Below, piece after piece: positions 1-5,929 of a stretch of 14,612 bases of DNA. Within the stretch, counting starts at the first letter, position 1; each line of letters begins with the position of its first letter. The notes beneath the pieces were generated by a model. That model saw only the letters and a list, made by a program, of their open reading frames with translations, was not told where the DNA came from and ran no database searches. Where the stretch lies: contig CAYYCX010000104.1 of assembly GCA_964470455.1 (NCBI GenBank), positions 1 through 14,612 on the forward strand, read 5' to 3'. The translations under genes and the position numbers were made by a program. This DNA is from JAWXBM01 sp964470455. Its GTDB lineage: Bacteria > Pseudomonadota > Gammaproteobacteria > Xanthomonadales > SZUA-36.

Positions 1-816
1 CGCGTTTTCAAACAAATGCCGGTGCTGCTCGGGCACATGCTCATACTGCTCCCGGCTGATGTCCACGGGTTTCTGTTTTCGCAGCTCGTAATTGGGCCGG
101 TCCTGGAACCAGCGGCGGCTGTACACCAGGTACAGGATGGGCCGGGGCAGGGGGGAGTTGTTTGCAGTGCCGGCATGTTTCAGCCGGAAATCCATGAAAT
201 AGCTGTCACCCATCCTGGGCCAGGGCATCACGACTCCCGCTTCGTTCAGCTGGTTCTCATCGGCTTGCCGGTTGTCGGCGTGCGCGGTGCGGCGGCGGTG
301 GGAACCTTCCCAAAGGGCGGTGGTTCCCGTTTCTTCGTTCAGGTCGACCAGGGGTACGACCACGTGCAAGGCAAACGGCGGCAGGAAAGCGTTCAAGCCG
401 CCGGCTTCTTCAAACAGGCTGGGGTGATCGCGGTGAATGTGCTGCATGCGCGCACCGGGATAGGCGCAGACCACGCCGACGCTTTGCAGCACGCAGTGCT
501 TGCCCAACAGGCTTTCCACAACCGGCATGATGCGGGGAGCCGCATAGATCGCGGGGTCCGCGAACGCGCCTTCGATACGCACTGTGAACATGTACCTTTG
601 ATCGCCCACTTTCAGGCAGTTCTGTTCCACGGTGTCGGGATCCTGGCTGGCGTAGTCCCGCATAAACTGGTTCTGCAGGGCCTGCACCTTGTTCCGGGCA
701 AAGCAGTTTTCCAGCCACAGGCAGCCGTGCACGCGAAACTGGTGGGCTGCGGTGTACATTTGCCCGGGCAGGGTGGGTTCATCAATGTTGGCTGGATAGG
801 TAATATGGGCTTGCAC
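1..816 (-). CDS. Phytanoyl-CoA dioxygenase (PhyH) family protein, C-terminus cut by window edge
   Basis: Translating the minus strand from a GTG at 816-814 gives 272 residues, open to the window edge. The sequence looks like a PhyH-family non-haem Fe(II)/2-oxoglutarate oxygenase. The iron-binding triad is H128-x-D130 (in QHIHRDHPS) and H214 (in RLKHAGT). R225 is suitably placed to bind the 2-oxoglutarate carboxylate. The family-type strand TGTTALWEGSHRRR lies at 163-176. The start is decided by an in-frame TGA at 828-826, which leaves this GTG as the first start; a GAG about 8 nt upstream is a weak ribosome site. Met20 is an alternative start. No signal peptide is seen, so a cytoplasmic enzyme is expected. 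The substrate cannot be read from the sequence; members hydroxylate lipids, small molecules or amino acids. It is divergent from the PqqD-like gene, with 122 nt between starts. A weak -10-like TAGAAT is visible in that gap on this strand. Confidence 0.8.
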   Translation of the reverse strand, partial: MQAHITYPANIDEPTLPGQMYTAAHQFRVHGCLWLENCFARNKVQALQNQFMRDYASQDPDTVEQNCLKVGDQRYMFTVRIEGAFADPAIYAAPRIMPVVESLLGKHCVLQSVGVVCAYPGARMQHIHRDHPSLFEEAGGLNAFLPPFALHVVVPLVDLNEETGTTALWEGSHRRRTAHADNRQADENQLNEAGVVMPWPRMGDSYFMDFRLKHAGTANNSPLPRPILYLVYSRRWFQDRPNYELRKQKPVDISREQYEHVPEQHRHLFENA

Positions 817-938
817 GAATGATTCTCATTGATCCAGTGAACAGGAAACGGTGTGGTCCGGCTTTGCCAGCCGGGCAATTCTATAGCGCCCGCCGGCGAT
901 GTTCACCCCGCTGGCTGGCCAGCAAGATCGGTAAGCAC

Positions 939-1226
939 ATGGCATTGAATGTGAAATTTGAAATTTCCGCGGACGTGATTTCAACGGAAGCCCAGCTTGG
1001 CGAAACCTTGTTGATGAACACCCGCACGTTGGGCTATTTCGGGCTGGACCCGCTGGGCAGCCAGTTCTGGAGGGCCATGCAGGCCAGCGATGATGCTGAC
1101 GAGGTGGTCCGGACAGTTGAGGAAACGTCCGGCAGAAGCCGCGACGAACTCGAACCGGTGCTGCAATCCATCCTGTCAGGCATGGAGCGTTTGCGGCTGT
1201 TGAGCCTGGCAAAAAAGCAGGCCTGA
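939..1226 (+). CDS. Small PqqD-like protein (stand-alone RiPP-recognition-element fold candidate)
   Basis: This encodes 95 residues from ATG 939. The frame stays open upstream to 819, but that extension is basic, unlike the family, and overlaps the region before the divergent gene. The central block YFGLDPLGSQFWRAM (33-47), followed by an acidic helix (51-63) and a C-terminal helix ending RLRLLSLAKKQA, resembles the PqqD family: a beta-rich N-terminus, the L-D-x-x-G-x-x-x-W motif, then helices. PqqD proteins bind a precursor peptide and present it to a radical-SAM or other modifying enzyme, and related domains occur alone or fused in RiPP pathways. No precursor peptide or radical-SAM gene is visible in the window. 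No strong Shine-Dalgarno is present, only GGTAAG about 5 nt before the start. The gene appears monocistronic: a small hairpin and the tRNA-Arg promoter follow at once. Family assignment is from the motif; function is not known. Confidence 0.7.
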   Translation: MALNVKFEISADVISTEAQLGETLLMNTRTLGYFGLDPLGSQFWRAMQASDDADEVVRTVEETSGRSRDELEPVLQSILSGMERLRLLSLAKKQA

Positions 1227-1253
1227 TGGCGAAAACACCGTGCGCGCCGTAAC

Positions 1254-1274
1254 ACCGCGAAATCCGGCGGTTTT
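1254..1274 (+). terminator. Possible intrinsic terminator after the PqqD-like gene
   Basis: The arms ACCGC (1254-1258) and GCGGT (1267-1271) enclose an 8-nt loop, and the right arm runs into a TTTT. The stem is short, so this may be a weak terminator. It sits between the PqqD-like stop codon and the tRNA promoter beginning at 1279, which is where one is expected. Confidence 0.4.
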
Positions 1275-1278
1275 CAGG

Positions 1279-1307
1279 TTGACAATTGCTGTTGCCAACA
1301 GGATAAT
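1279..1307 (+). promoter_or_regulatory. Sigma-70 promoter for tRNA-Arg(ACG)
   Basis: A perfect -35 box TTGACA (1279-1284) is followed by a 17-nt spacer and GATAAT (1302-1307, 5 of 6 consensus). This is the best promoter match in the window. Transcription would start near 1314, giving a 5' leader of about 44 nt to be removed by RNase P at 1358. Confidence 0.85.
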
Positions 1308-1357
1308 TCGCAGCCCTTGCAAGCTGGCATTGCCGCTCGCCGGGGATGGAATGAAGT

Positions 1358-1434
1358 GCGCCCGTAGCTCAGTTGGATAGAGTGTCTGGCTACGAACCAG
1401 AAGGTCGGGAGTTCGAATCTCTCCGGGCGCGCCA
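1358..1434 (+). tRNA. tRNA-Arg(ACG)
   Basis: This is a 77-nt cloverleaf. The acceptor arms GCGCCCG and CGGGCGC pair fully, and CCA is encoded at 1432-1434. The anticodon stem TCTGG/CCAGA encloses loop CTACGAA with anticodon ACG at 1392-1394. A34 would be edited to inosine by TadA to read CGU, CGC and CGA. The T stem contains one G.U pair (1408-1422). It has its own promoter and is followed by a terminator, so it is a separate unit from the next tRNA group. Confidence 0.97.
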
Positions 1435-1487
1435 AGTTTCAAGCGGCTAATACCATATGTCGTGCACGAACAAGCTCGGGTTTGAAT

Positions 1488-1516
1488 GGGCGCCGATTGG
1501 CGCTTTTATTATTTTT
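1488..1516 (+). terminator. Intrinsic terminator after tRNA-Arg(ACG)
   Basis: GCGCC (1490-1494), loop GATT, GGCGC (1499-1503), extendable by two G.U pairs, is followed at once by the T-rich run TTTTATTATTTTT (1504-1516). It ends the first tRNA unit and separates it from the promoter at 1545. Confidence 0.75.
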
Positions 1517-1544
1517 GCAACGCAGCAATGGTCGCAATTCCGGT

Positions 1545-1573
1545 TTGCTGTGGCGTGGCGATCTTCCTACAAT
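1545..1573 (+). promoter_or_regulatory. Sigma-70 promoter for the tRNA-Pro to tRNA-Leu group
   Basis: TTGCTG (1545-1550), a 17-nt spacer and TACAAT (1568-1573, 5 of 6 consensus) lie just upstream of tRNA-Pro. The start would be near 1580, about 14 nt before the tRNA. The -35 is only a half match, but the placement between a terminator and a tRNA is convincing. Confidence 0.65.
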
Positions 1574-1593
1574 TGGACAGTTCTGGAGTCATT

Positions 1594-1670
1594 CGGGGTG
1601 TAGCGCAGCCTGGTAGCGCAACTGCTTTGGGAGCAGTGGGTCGGGAGTTCGAATCTCTCCACCCCGACCA
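1594..1670 (+). tRNA. tRNA-Pro(TGG)
   Basis: This is a 77-nt cloverleaf with acceptor arms CGGGGTG and CACCCCG and encoded CCA at 1668-1670. The anticodon stem ACTGC/GCAGT encloses TTTGGGA, with anticodon TGG at 1628-1630. It starts with C, as bacterial tRNA-Pro does. A 22-nt stretch including the T arm is identical to that of tRNA-Arg(ACG). It is first in the second tRNA group. Confidence 0.97.
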
Positions 1671-1703
1671 TTCCAGAATACCGGTTCAGTGGAAACCAGC
1701 GCT

Positions 1704-1780
1704 GCGCCCGTAGCTCAACCGGATAGAGCACCGGCCTTCTAAGCCGGGGGTTGCAGGTTCGAGTCCTGCCGGGCGCGCCA
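1704..1780 (+). tRNA. tRNA-Arg(TCT)
   Basis: This is a 77-nt cloverleaf with acceptor arms GCGCCCG and CGGGCGC, the same pair as in tRNA-Arg(ACG). CCA is encoded at 1778-1780. The anticodon stem CCGGC/GCCGG encloses CTTCTAA, with anticodon TCT at 1738-1740. It reads AGA and AGG. It follows tRNA-Pro by 33 nt, consistent with one transcript. Confidence 0.97.
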
Positions 1781-1866
1781 TTTGTGATTCGAGGTATACG
1801 TTCCGCGTATTGGGGTCTTCGAATGAAAATAGTGCGCGGCGGATAGGTTTCACGCGCAATAGGCCT

Positions 1867-1872
1867 TAGAAT
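1867..1872 (+). promoter_or_regulatory. Possible -10 element before tRNA-His
   Basis: TAGAAT (5 of 6 consensus) is followed by a GC-rich discriminator AGGGCCGC, the form seen in stringently controlled tRNA promoters. No convincing -35 box lies 16-18 nt upstream. It may be an internal promoter in the 119-nt spacer, or chance. The spacer also holds a small hairpin, ATACG (1796-1800) with CGTAT (1806-1810). Confidence 0.35.
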
Positions 1873-1900
1873 AGGGCCGCAGTTGTTTTGATTGACGCTG

Positions 1901-1976
1901 GTGGGCGTAGCTCAGTTGGTAGAGCTCTGGATTGTGATTCCAGCGGTCGTGGGTTCGAGCCCCATCGTCCACCCCA
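1901..1976 (+). tRNA. tRNA-His(GTG)
   Basis: This is a 76-nt cloverleaf, with the extra G at -1 encoded at 1900 facing C73 (1973), the identity pair of bacterial tRNA-His. Acceptor arms GTGGGCG and CGTCCAC pair with one G.U. The anticodon stem CTGGA/TCCAG encloses TTGTGAT, with anticodon GTG at 1934-1936. CCA is encoded at 1974-1976. Confidence 0.97.
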
Positions 1977-2016
1977 AATTTCTCCACCGGATGTAGTTCA
2001 GGTGGATTTGATTTAC

Positions 2017-2092
<76 letters not shown>

Positions 2093-2098
2093 GTTCAG

Positions 2099-2130
2099 GG
2101 CCTGATGTCGCACCGGGTTTGCATCAGGCC
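2099..2130 (+). repeat. 9-bp inverted repeat between tRNA-Lys and tRNA-Leu
   Basis: GGCCTGATG (2099-2107) and CATCAGGCC (2122-2130) form a perfect stem with a 14-nt loop. No T run follows, so it is not a typical terminator. It lies 6 nt after the CCA of tRNA-Lys and 17 nt before tRNA-Leu, suggesting a processing stem in the precursor transcript, possibly for RNase III. That role is inference. Confidence 0.6.
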
Positions 2131-2147
2131 AGGCGCAGGCAATCCCC

Positions 2148-2232
<85 letters not shown>

Positions 2233-2296
2233 AATTGGAATCACAGGCTGAAAAGCGCGGGATCCCTTCAAAGAAGTCACCTTACCGGAAAGAGAT

Positions 2297-3601
2297 ATGC
2301 AAGTTTCTGTAGAAAATACCGGCGGACTTGAGCGCCGGCTCACGGTTCAAATTCCTGCGGAAGAAATCCAGCAGAAGGTGGACAGCCGCCTGCAGGAACT
2401 CAGCAAGCAGGTCAAGATCAAGGGCTTTCGCCCTGGCCGGGTGCCCCTGAGCGTGGTGCGGCAGCGGTATGGCAAGCAGGTACGTGCAGAGATTGCCAAT
2501 GAGGCCATGCAGGCCAGCCTGCAAAAAGCGATTCGTGACGAAAACCTGCGTCCGGCATCCATGCCACAGGTGGACCAGATGCCTGAGGATATTTCCAAAG
2601 GCGACCTCACCTTCAGCGCATTGCTGGAGATCTACCCCGAAATCGGCACGGTGGACGTTTCCGGGCTTGAAGTGGATCGCCCCCAGGCTGAAGTAACCGA
2701 CGCTGATGTTGAAGACATGCTCAACACTCTGCGCGAACAGCGCAGCGAGTGGGTGGAAGTGGACCGCACGCCGGCAGGGAAGGACCAGGTCCTGTTCGAG
2801 TATGCCGGGCAGACGGAAGCGGGCCGGGTGCCGGAAAGCGGTTACCACAAGCTGGCCATTGCCATGGGCGTATCCGGTTTCGACAGCCTGGAGGCCGCTC
2901 TGCAGGGATTGAAAGCCGGCGAAGCAACTGAAACCGAACTGGAATTCCCGGAAAACTTTCGCGAACCCGCGCTGGCCGGCAAGACAGCCCGGGTTGAGCT
3001 GAAGGTCACCCGGGTTTCAGAAATGAATAAGCCCGAGGTGGATGAGGACTTCATCAAGAGTTTCGGCATCGCAGACGGCAGCCTGGAAACGTTGCACAAG
3101 GAAATTCGCAACAATCTCGAGCGCGAACTCAAGCAGGCCGCAACCTCGCTCGTGAAGGTGCAGATCATTGAAAAGCTGATGAACCTGATGCCGGAACTGG
3201 AAGTGCCCGAAGGCATGGTGCGCCAGGAAGCCAACAGCCTGGCCGCACGGGCTGCAGCCCAGGCCGGCCGGCAACCTGCGCCGGAAGAAGCGGCAGCATT
3301 CATGGGCAAGGCCGGTGAACGGGTGCGCGCCGGCTTGCTGATGGGCGAGATTTCACGCCAGAACAGCATTCGGATCGACCAGGCCCGGGTTCGCAACGCG
3401 ATCGAAACCATCGCCCAGACTTATGAAGACCCGAACGAGGTCATCCAGCTGTACTACGGAAACCCCCAGTTGATGTCGCAGGTTGAAAACATCGTGCTGG
3501 AAGAGCAGGTAGTTGACTGGGTGCTGGAAAACGCTAAAGTGTCGCCCAAGGAAATGAAGTTCAAAGAAGTCATTTCCGGCGCATCAATGGCAGGGCGATA
3601 A
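2297..3601 (+). CDS. tig: Trigger factor, ribosome-associated chaperone
   Basis: This encodes 434 residues, the normal length for trigger factor. It docks on ribosomal protein L23 at the exit tunnel and shields nascent chains. The ribosome-binding loop GFRPGRVP (43-50) is intact within the N-terminal domain (about 1-120). A middle FKBP-type domain (about 160-242) is followed by the C-terminal helical arms, with conserved SFGIADGSLE near 255 and AYEDP-like QTYEDPNEV near 374. In the FKBP domain the usual I-P-G-F-E stretch reads FDSLE (195-199), so prolyl-isomerase activity may be weak or lost; the chaperone role does not need it. The start ATG follows a GGAAAGAG-type ribosome site. It leads the clpP-clpX-lon quality-control block, as in many gammaproteobacteria. 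Confidence 0.97.
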   Translation: MQVSVENTGGLERRLTVQIPAEEIQQKVDSRLQELSKQVKIKGFRPGRVPLSVVRQRYGKQVRAEIANEAMQASLQKAIRDENLRPASMPQVDQMPEDISKGDLTFSALLEIYPEIGTVDVSGLEVDRPQAEVTDADVEDMLNTLREQRSEWVEVDRTPAGKDQVLFEYAGQTEAGRVPESGYHKLAIAMGVSGFDSLEAALQGLKAGEATETELEFPENFREPALAGKTARVELKVTRVSEMNKPEVDEDFIKSFGIADGSLETLHKEIRNNLERELKQAATSLVKVQIIEKLMNLMPELEVPEGMVRQEANSLAARAAAQAGRQPAPEEAAAFMGKAGERVRAGLLMGEISRQNSIRIDQARVRNAIETIAQTYEDPNEVIQLYYGNPQLMSQVENIVLEEQVVDWVLENAKVSPKEMKFKEVISGASMAGR

Positions 3602-3694
3602 GGTGTGGTTGCTTTGAAACCCTTCCGCAATTGCAGGGAAGCACTGGTAGCACTATTGAAGCAGACCCAGGGTCAAGGAAATACCTGAACCGAT

Positions 3695-4318
3695 ATGGAA
3701 ACCAAGGCACTCAATCTGGTACCCATGGTCATTGAGCAGAGTTCACGCGGTGAACGCGCTTATGACATCTATTCCCGCCTGCTCAAAGAGCGCATCATTT
3801 TCGTGGTGGGCGGCATCGAAGACCACATGGCCAACCTGATCGTTGCGCAAATGCTGTTCCTCGAATCCGAAAACCCGGACAAAGACATCAACCTGTACAT
3901 CAACAGTCCCGGCGGTGTGGTTACCGCGGGCATGGCGGTTTATGACTGCATGCAGTTCATTCGCTGTGATGTCAGCACCATGTGCGTGGGCCAGGCGGCC
4001 AGCATGGGTGCCCTTTTGCTGGCGGCGGGAGCGCCGGGCAAACGACTGTGCCTGCCTCATTCCCGGGTGATGATTCACCAGCCACTCGGTGGCTACCAGG
4101 GCCAGGCCACGGATATTGACATCCATGCGCGCGAAATACTGAAGACGCGCGGGCAGTTGAATGAGATCCTGGCCAAACATACGGGCCAGAAAGTGGAGAA
4201 AATTGCGGTGGATACAGACCGGGACAACTTCATGGATGCCGAGCAAGCCAAGGCCTATGGCCTGATCGATCACGTCTATTCGTCCAGAGAGGTCGACTCG
4301 CAGAGTAAAAAAAGCTAG
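3695..4318 (+). CDS. clpP: ATP-dependent Clp protease proteolytic subunit
   Basis: This encodes 207 residues, the usual size. ClpP forms the double-heptamer serine-protease chamber that degrades unfolded polypeptides delivered by ClpX or ClpA. The catalytic triad is readable: Ser103 in GQAASMGA, His128 in MIHQPLGG and Asp177 in DTDRDNF. The oxyanion-region motif SPGGVVTAG is at 71-79. A short N-terminal segment before LVPMVIEQ (8-15) is probably a self-cleaved propeptide. The AAGGA ribosome site is about 14 nt before the ATG, further than usual. It lies 93 nt after tig and 98 nt before clpX. Confidence 0.98.
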   Translation: METKALNLVPMVIEQSSRGERAYDIYSRLLKERIIFVVGGIEDHMANLIVAQMLFLESENPDKDINLYINSPGGVVTAGMAVYDCMQFIRCDVSTMCVGQAASMGALLLAAGAPGKRLCLPHSRVMIHQPLGGYQGQATDIDIHAREILKTRGQLNEILAKHTGQKVEKIAVDTDRDNFMDAEQAKAYGLIDHVYSSREVDSQSKKS

Positions 4319-4339
4319 TATTTTCACTGCGATATTCTT

Positions 4340-4396
4340 CTTTCTGGTGAAAGGAAATTAGATAGAAACCCGGCTGGGTTCTGCTTTCTTTGAAAG
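4340..4396 (+). repeat. Two similar small hairpins plus a third in the clpP-clpX gap
   Basis: CTTTC (4340-4344)/GAAAG (4349-4353) and CTTTC (4384-4388)/GAAAG (4392-4396) use the same arms with 4- and 3-nt loops. Between them AACCC (4367-4371)/GGGTT (4376-4380) forms a third 5-bp stem. No strong T run follows, so these are leader structures rather than a clear terminator. They may influence the clpP to clpX transcript ratio; this is inference. Confidence 0.4.
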
Positions 4397-4416
4397 AGTA
4401 CTGATTACACAGAACT

Positions 4417-5697
4417 ATGACTGATCTCGAACGCAAAGGCTCGGACGGAAAAATCCTCTATTGCTCATTCTGTGGCAAGAGCCAGCACGAGGTACGGAAG
4501 CTCATTGCCGGCCCCAGCGTTTACATCTGCGATGAATGCGTTGAGCTGTGTAACGACATCATTCGCGAGGAGCTGGAAGACAGCACCGCCAAGGATCGCG
4601 ACCAGCTGCCCAATCCCCACAGCATCCATGCTTTCCTGGACGAATTCGTCATTGGCCAGGAACATGCCAAAAAGGTGCTCTCGGTAGCGGTCTACAACCA
4701 TTACAAGCGCCTTGAGTCCAAATCCCGGGACAGCGATGTGGAGCTCAGCAAGAGCAACATCCTGCTGATAGGCCCAACCGGCTCGGGCAAAACCCTGCTG
4801 GCCGAAACGCTGGCCCGCATGCTGAATGTGCCGTTTACCATTGCGGACGCCACCACGCTCACCGAAGCGGGCTACGTGGGCGAGGACGTGGAAAACATCA
4901 TTCAGAAACTGCTGCAGAAATGCGATTACGACGTTGAAAAAGCCCAAACCGGCATTGTCTACATCGATGAAATCGACAAGGTTTCGCGCAAGGCGGAAAA
5001 CCCGTCAATTACCCGCGATGTTTCCGGTGAGGGTGTGCAGCAGGCGCTGCTCAAACTGATTGAAGGCACGATTGCCTCGGTACCGCCGCAGGGCGGCCGC
5101 AAGCACCCGCAGCAGGAATTCCTGCAGGTGGACACCGGGCACATCCTGTTCATCTGCGGGGGCGCATTTGCCGGCCTGGAGAAAGTGATCCAGGCGCGCT
5201 CGGCCTCCTCCGGCATCGGTTTTTCGGCGCAGGTGAAGAATCGCGAGAAAATCGAAAACGTGGGTGAGCTGTTGCTGGATGTCGAACCCGAAGATCTGGT
5301 CAAGTACGGCCTCATTCCGGAATTCGTCGGGCGCCTGCCCGTGGTTGCCACGCTGGAAGAGCTGGACCAGGAAGCTTTGGTTCGAATCCTCATCGAACCC
5401 AAGAACGCGCTGGTCAAACAGTACAAGCAGCTGTTTGCCATGGAAGACGCGGAGCTTGAAATTCGTGATGATGCCCTGCAGGCAATCGCCCGCAAGGCAA
5501 TGGCCCGCAAAACGGGCGCACGCGGATTGCGCACCATACTCGAGGGCGTCCTGCTGAACAGCATGTATGACCTGCCATCACTGGAGAACGTTTCCAAAGT
5601 GGTGGTGGATGAGTCCGTGATCGAAGGCGAGGCCGAACCCTATATCCTGTATGAAAACTCGCCCCAGGCCATGCGAGCCGGCGGCGACCGTTCCTGA
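4417..5697 (+). CDS. clpX: ATP-dependent Clp protease ATP-binding subunit
   Basis: This encodes 426 residues, full length. ClpX is the AAA+ unfoldase that recognises substrates such as ssrA-tagged proteins and threads them into ClpP. The N-terminal zinc-binding domain has four cysteines (16, 19, 38, 41). The Walker A motif GPTGSGKT is at 119-126, the pore loop GYVG at 152-155 and Walker B IVYIDE at 180-185. The RKH pore loop GGRKHP is present downstream. No good Shine-Dalgarno is seen immediately before the ATG (GATTACACAGAACT), which is unusual for such a well-expressed gene; coupling to the upstream leader hairpins is possible. It follows clpP in the same orientation and is probably partly co-transcribed. 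Confidence 0.98.
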   Translation: MTDLERKGSDGKILYCSFCGKSQHEVRKLIAGPSVYICDECVELCNDIIREELEDSTAKDRDQLPNPHSIHAFLDEFVIGQEHAKKVLSVAVYNHYKRLESKSRDSDVELSKSNILLIGPTGSGKTLLAETLARMLNVPFTIADATTLTEAGYVGEDVENIIQKLLQKCDYDVEKAQTGIVYIDEIDKVSRKAENPSITRDVSGEGVQQALLKLIEGTIASVPPQGGRKHPQQEFLQVDTGHILFICGGAFAGLEKVIQARSASSGIGFSAQVKNREKIENVGELLLDVEPEDLVKYGLIPEFVGRLPVVATLEELDQEALVRILIEPKNALVKQYKQLFAMEDAELEIRDDALQAIARKAMARKTGARGLRTILEGVLLNSMYDLPSLENVSKVVVDESVIEGEAEPYILYENSPQAMRAGGDRS

Positions 5698-5794
5698 AAG
5701 CGGGCAGGCCTGATCCCAGGCGATCGCGGCTTTTCCCATCTCAATTGTTATCATTCCACGGCTGACCGCCAGCAAGCCCTCTGCGGCAGTTCCC

Positions 5795-5865
5795 TTGATT
5801 TTTCGCCGGCTGCATCAATATTTGTTTCAACCGGCTTGAAGGGGGCTGGCCCTCACGCCTACTAT
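5795..5865 (+). promoter_or_regulatory. Probable lon promoter region, elements uncertain
   Basis: The 232-nt gap before lon holds two moderate sigma-70-like pairs: TTGATT (5795-5800) with AATATT (5817-5822, 16-nt spacer), and TTGAAG (5836-5841) with TACTAT (5860-5865, 18-nt spacer). The second -35 overlaps CTTGAA, the sigma-32 -35 core, but no CCCCAT-type -10 follows at the right distance. The box also forms an inverted repeat TTCAA-5 nt-TTGAA (5826-5840). Heat-shock control of lon is expected from other proteobacteria but is not proven by this sequence. Confidence 0.35.
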
Positions 5866-5929
5866 TCAAACAGGCACGCGCGGCTTCATTTAACCTGAAT
5901 GGAGCTTTCTGCATGCCGGAGAGGATGCA

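Noticed and set aside
16..822. 268-codon open frame on the plus strand
   Set aside because: It is antisense to the PhyH-like gene with codons in register. The minus-strand translation has the full oxygenase motifs, while the plus-strand one resembles no family.
819..938. N-terminal extension of the PqqD-like protein
   Set aside because: It is Arg/Cys-rich and unlike the family, and it covers the region that should hold the divergent promoters.
1176..1442. Minus-strand frame with IRTPDLLVRSQTLYPTELRA
   Set aside because: This is the well-known spurious translation antisense to tRNA genes, here tRNA-Arg(ACG). Similar frames opposite tRNA-Leu (2095-2343) and tRNA-Val/Asp (8899-9129), and one overlapping tRNA-Pro on the plus strand (1486-1713), are rejected for the same reason.
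5701..5741. Sigma-32 promoter with TCCCATCT as -10, and a terminator after clpX
   Set aside because: No CTTGAA lies at 13-15 nt; the nearest match, CCTGAT, is 19 nt away. The GCCTG/CAGGC hairpin (5708-5721) has no directly following T run.
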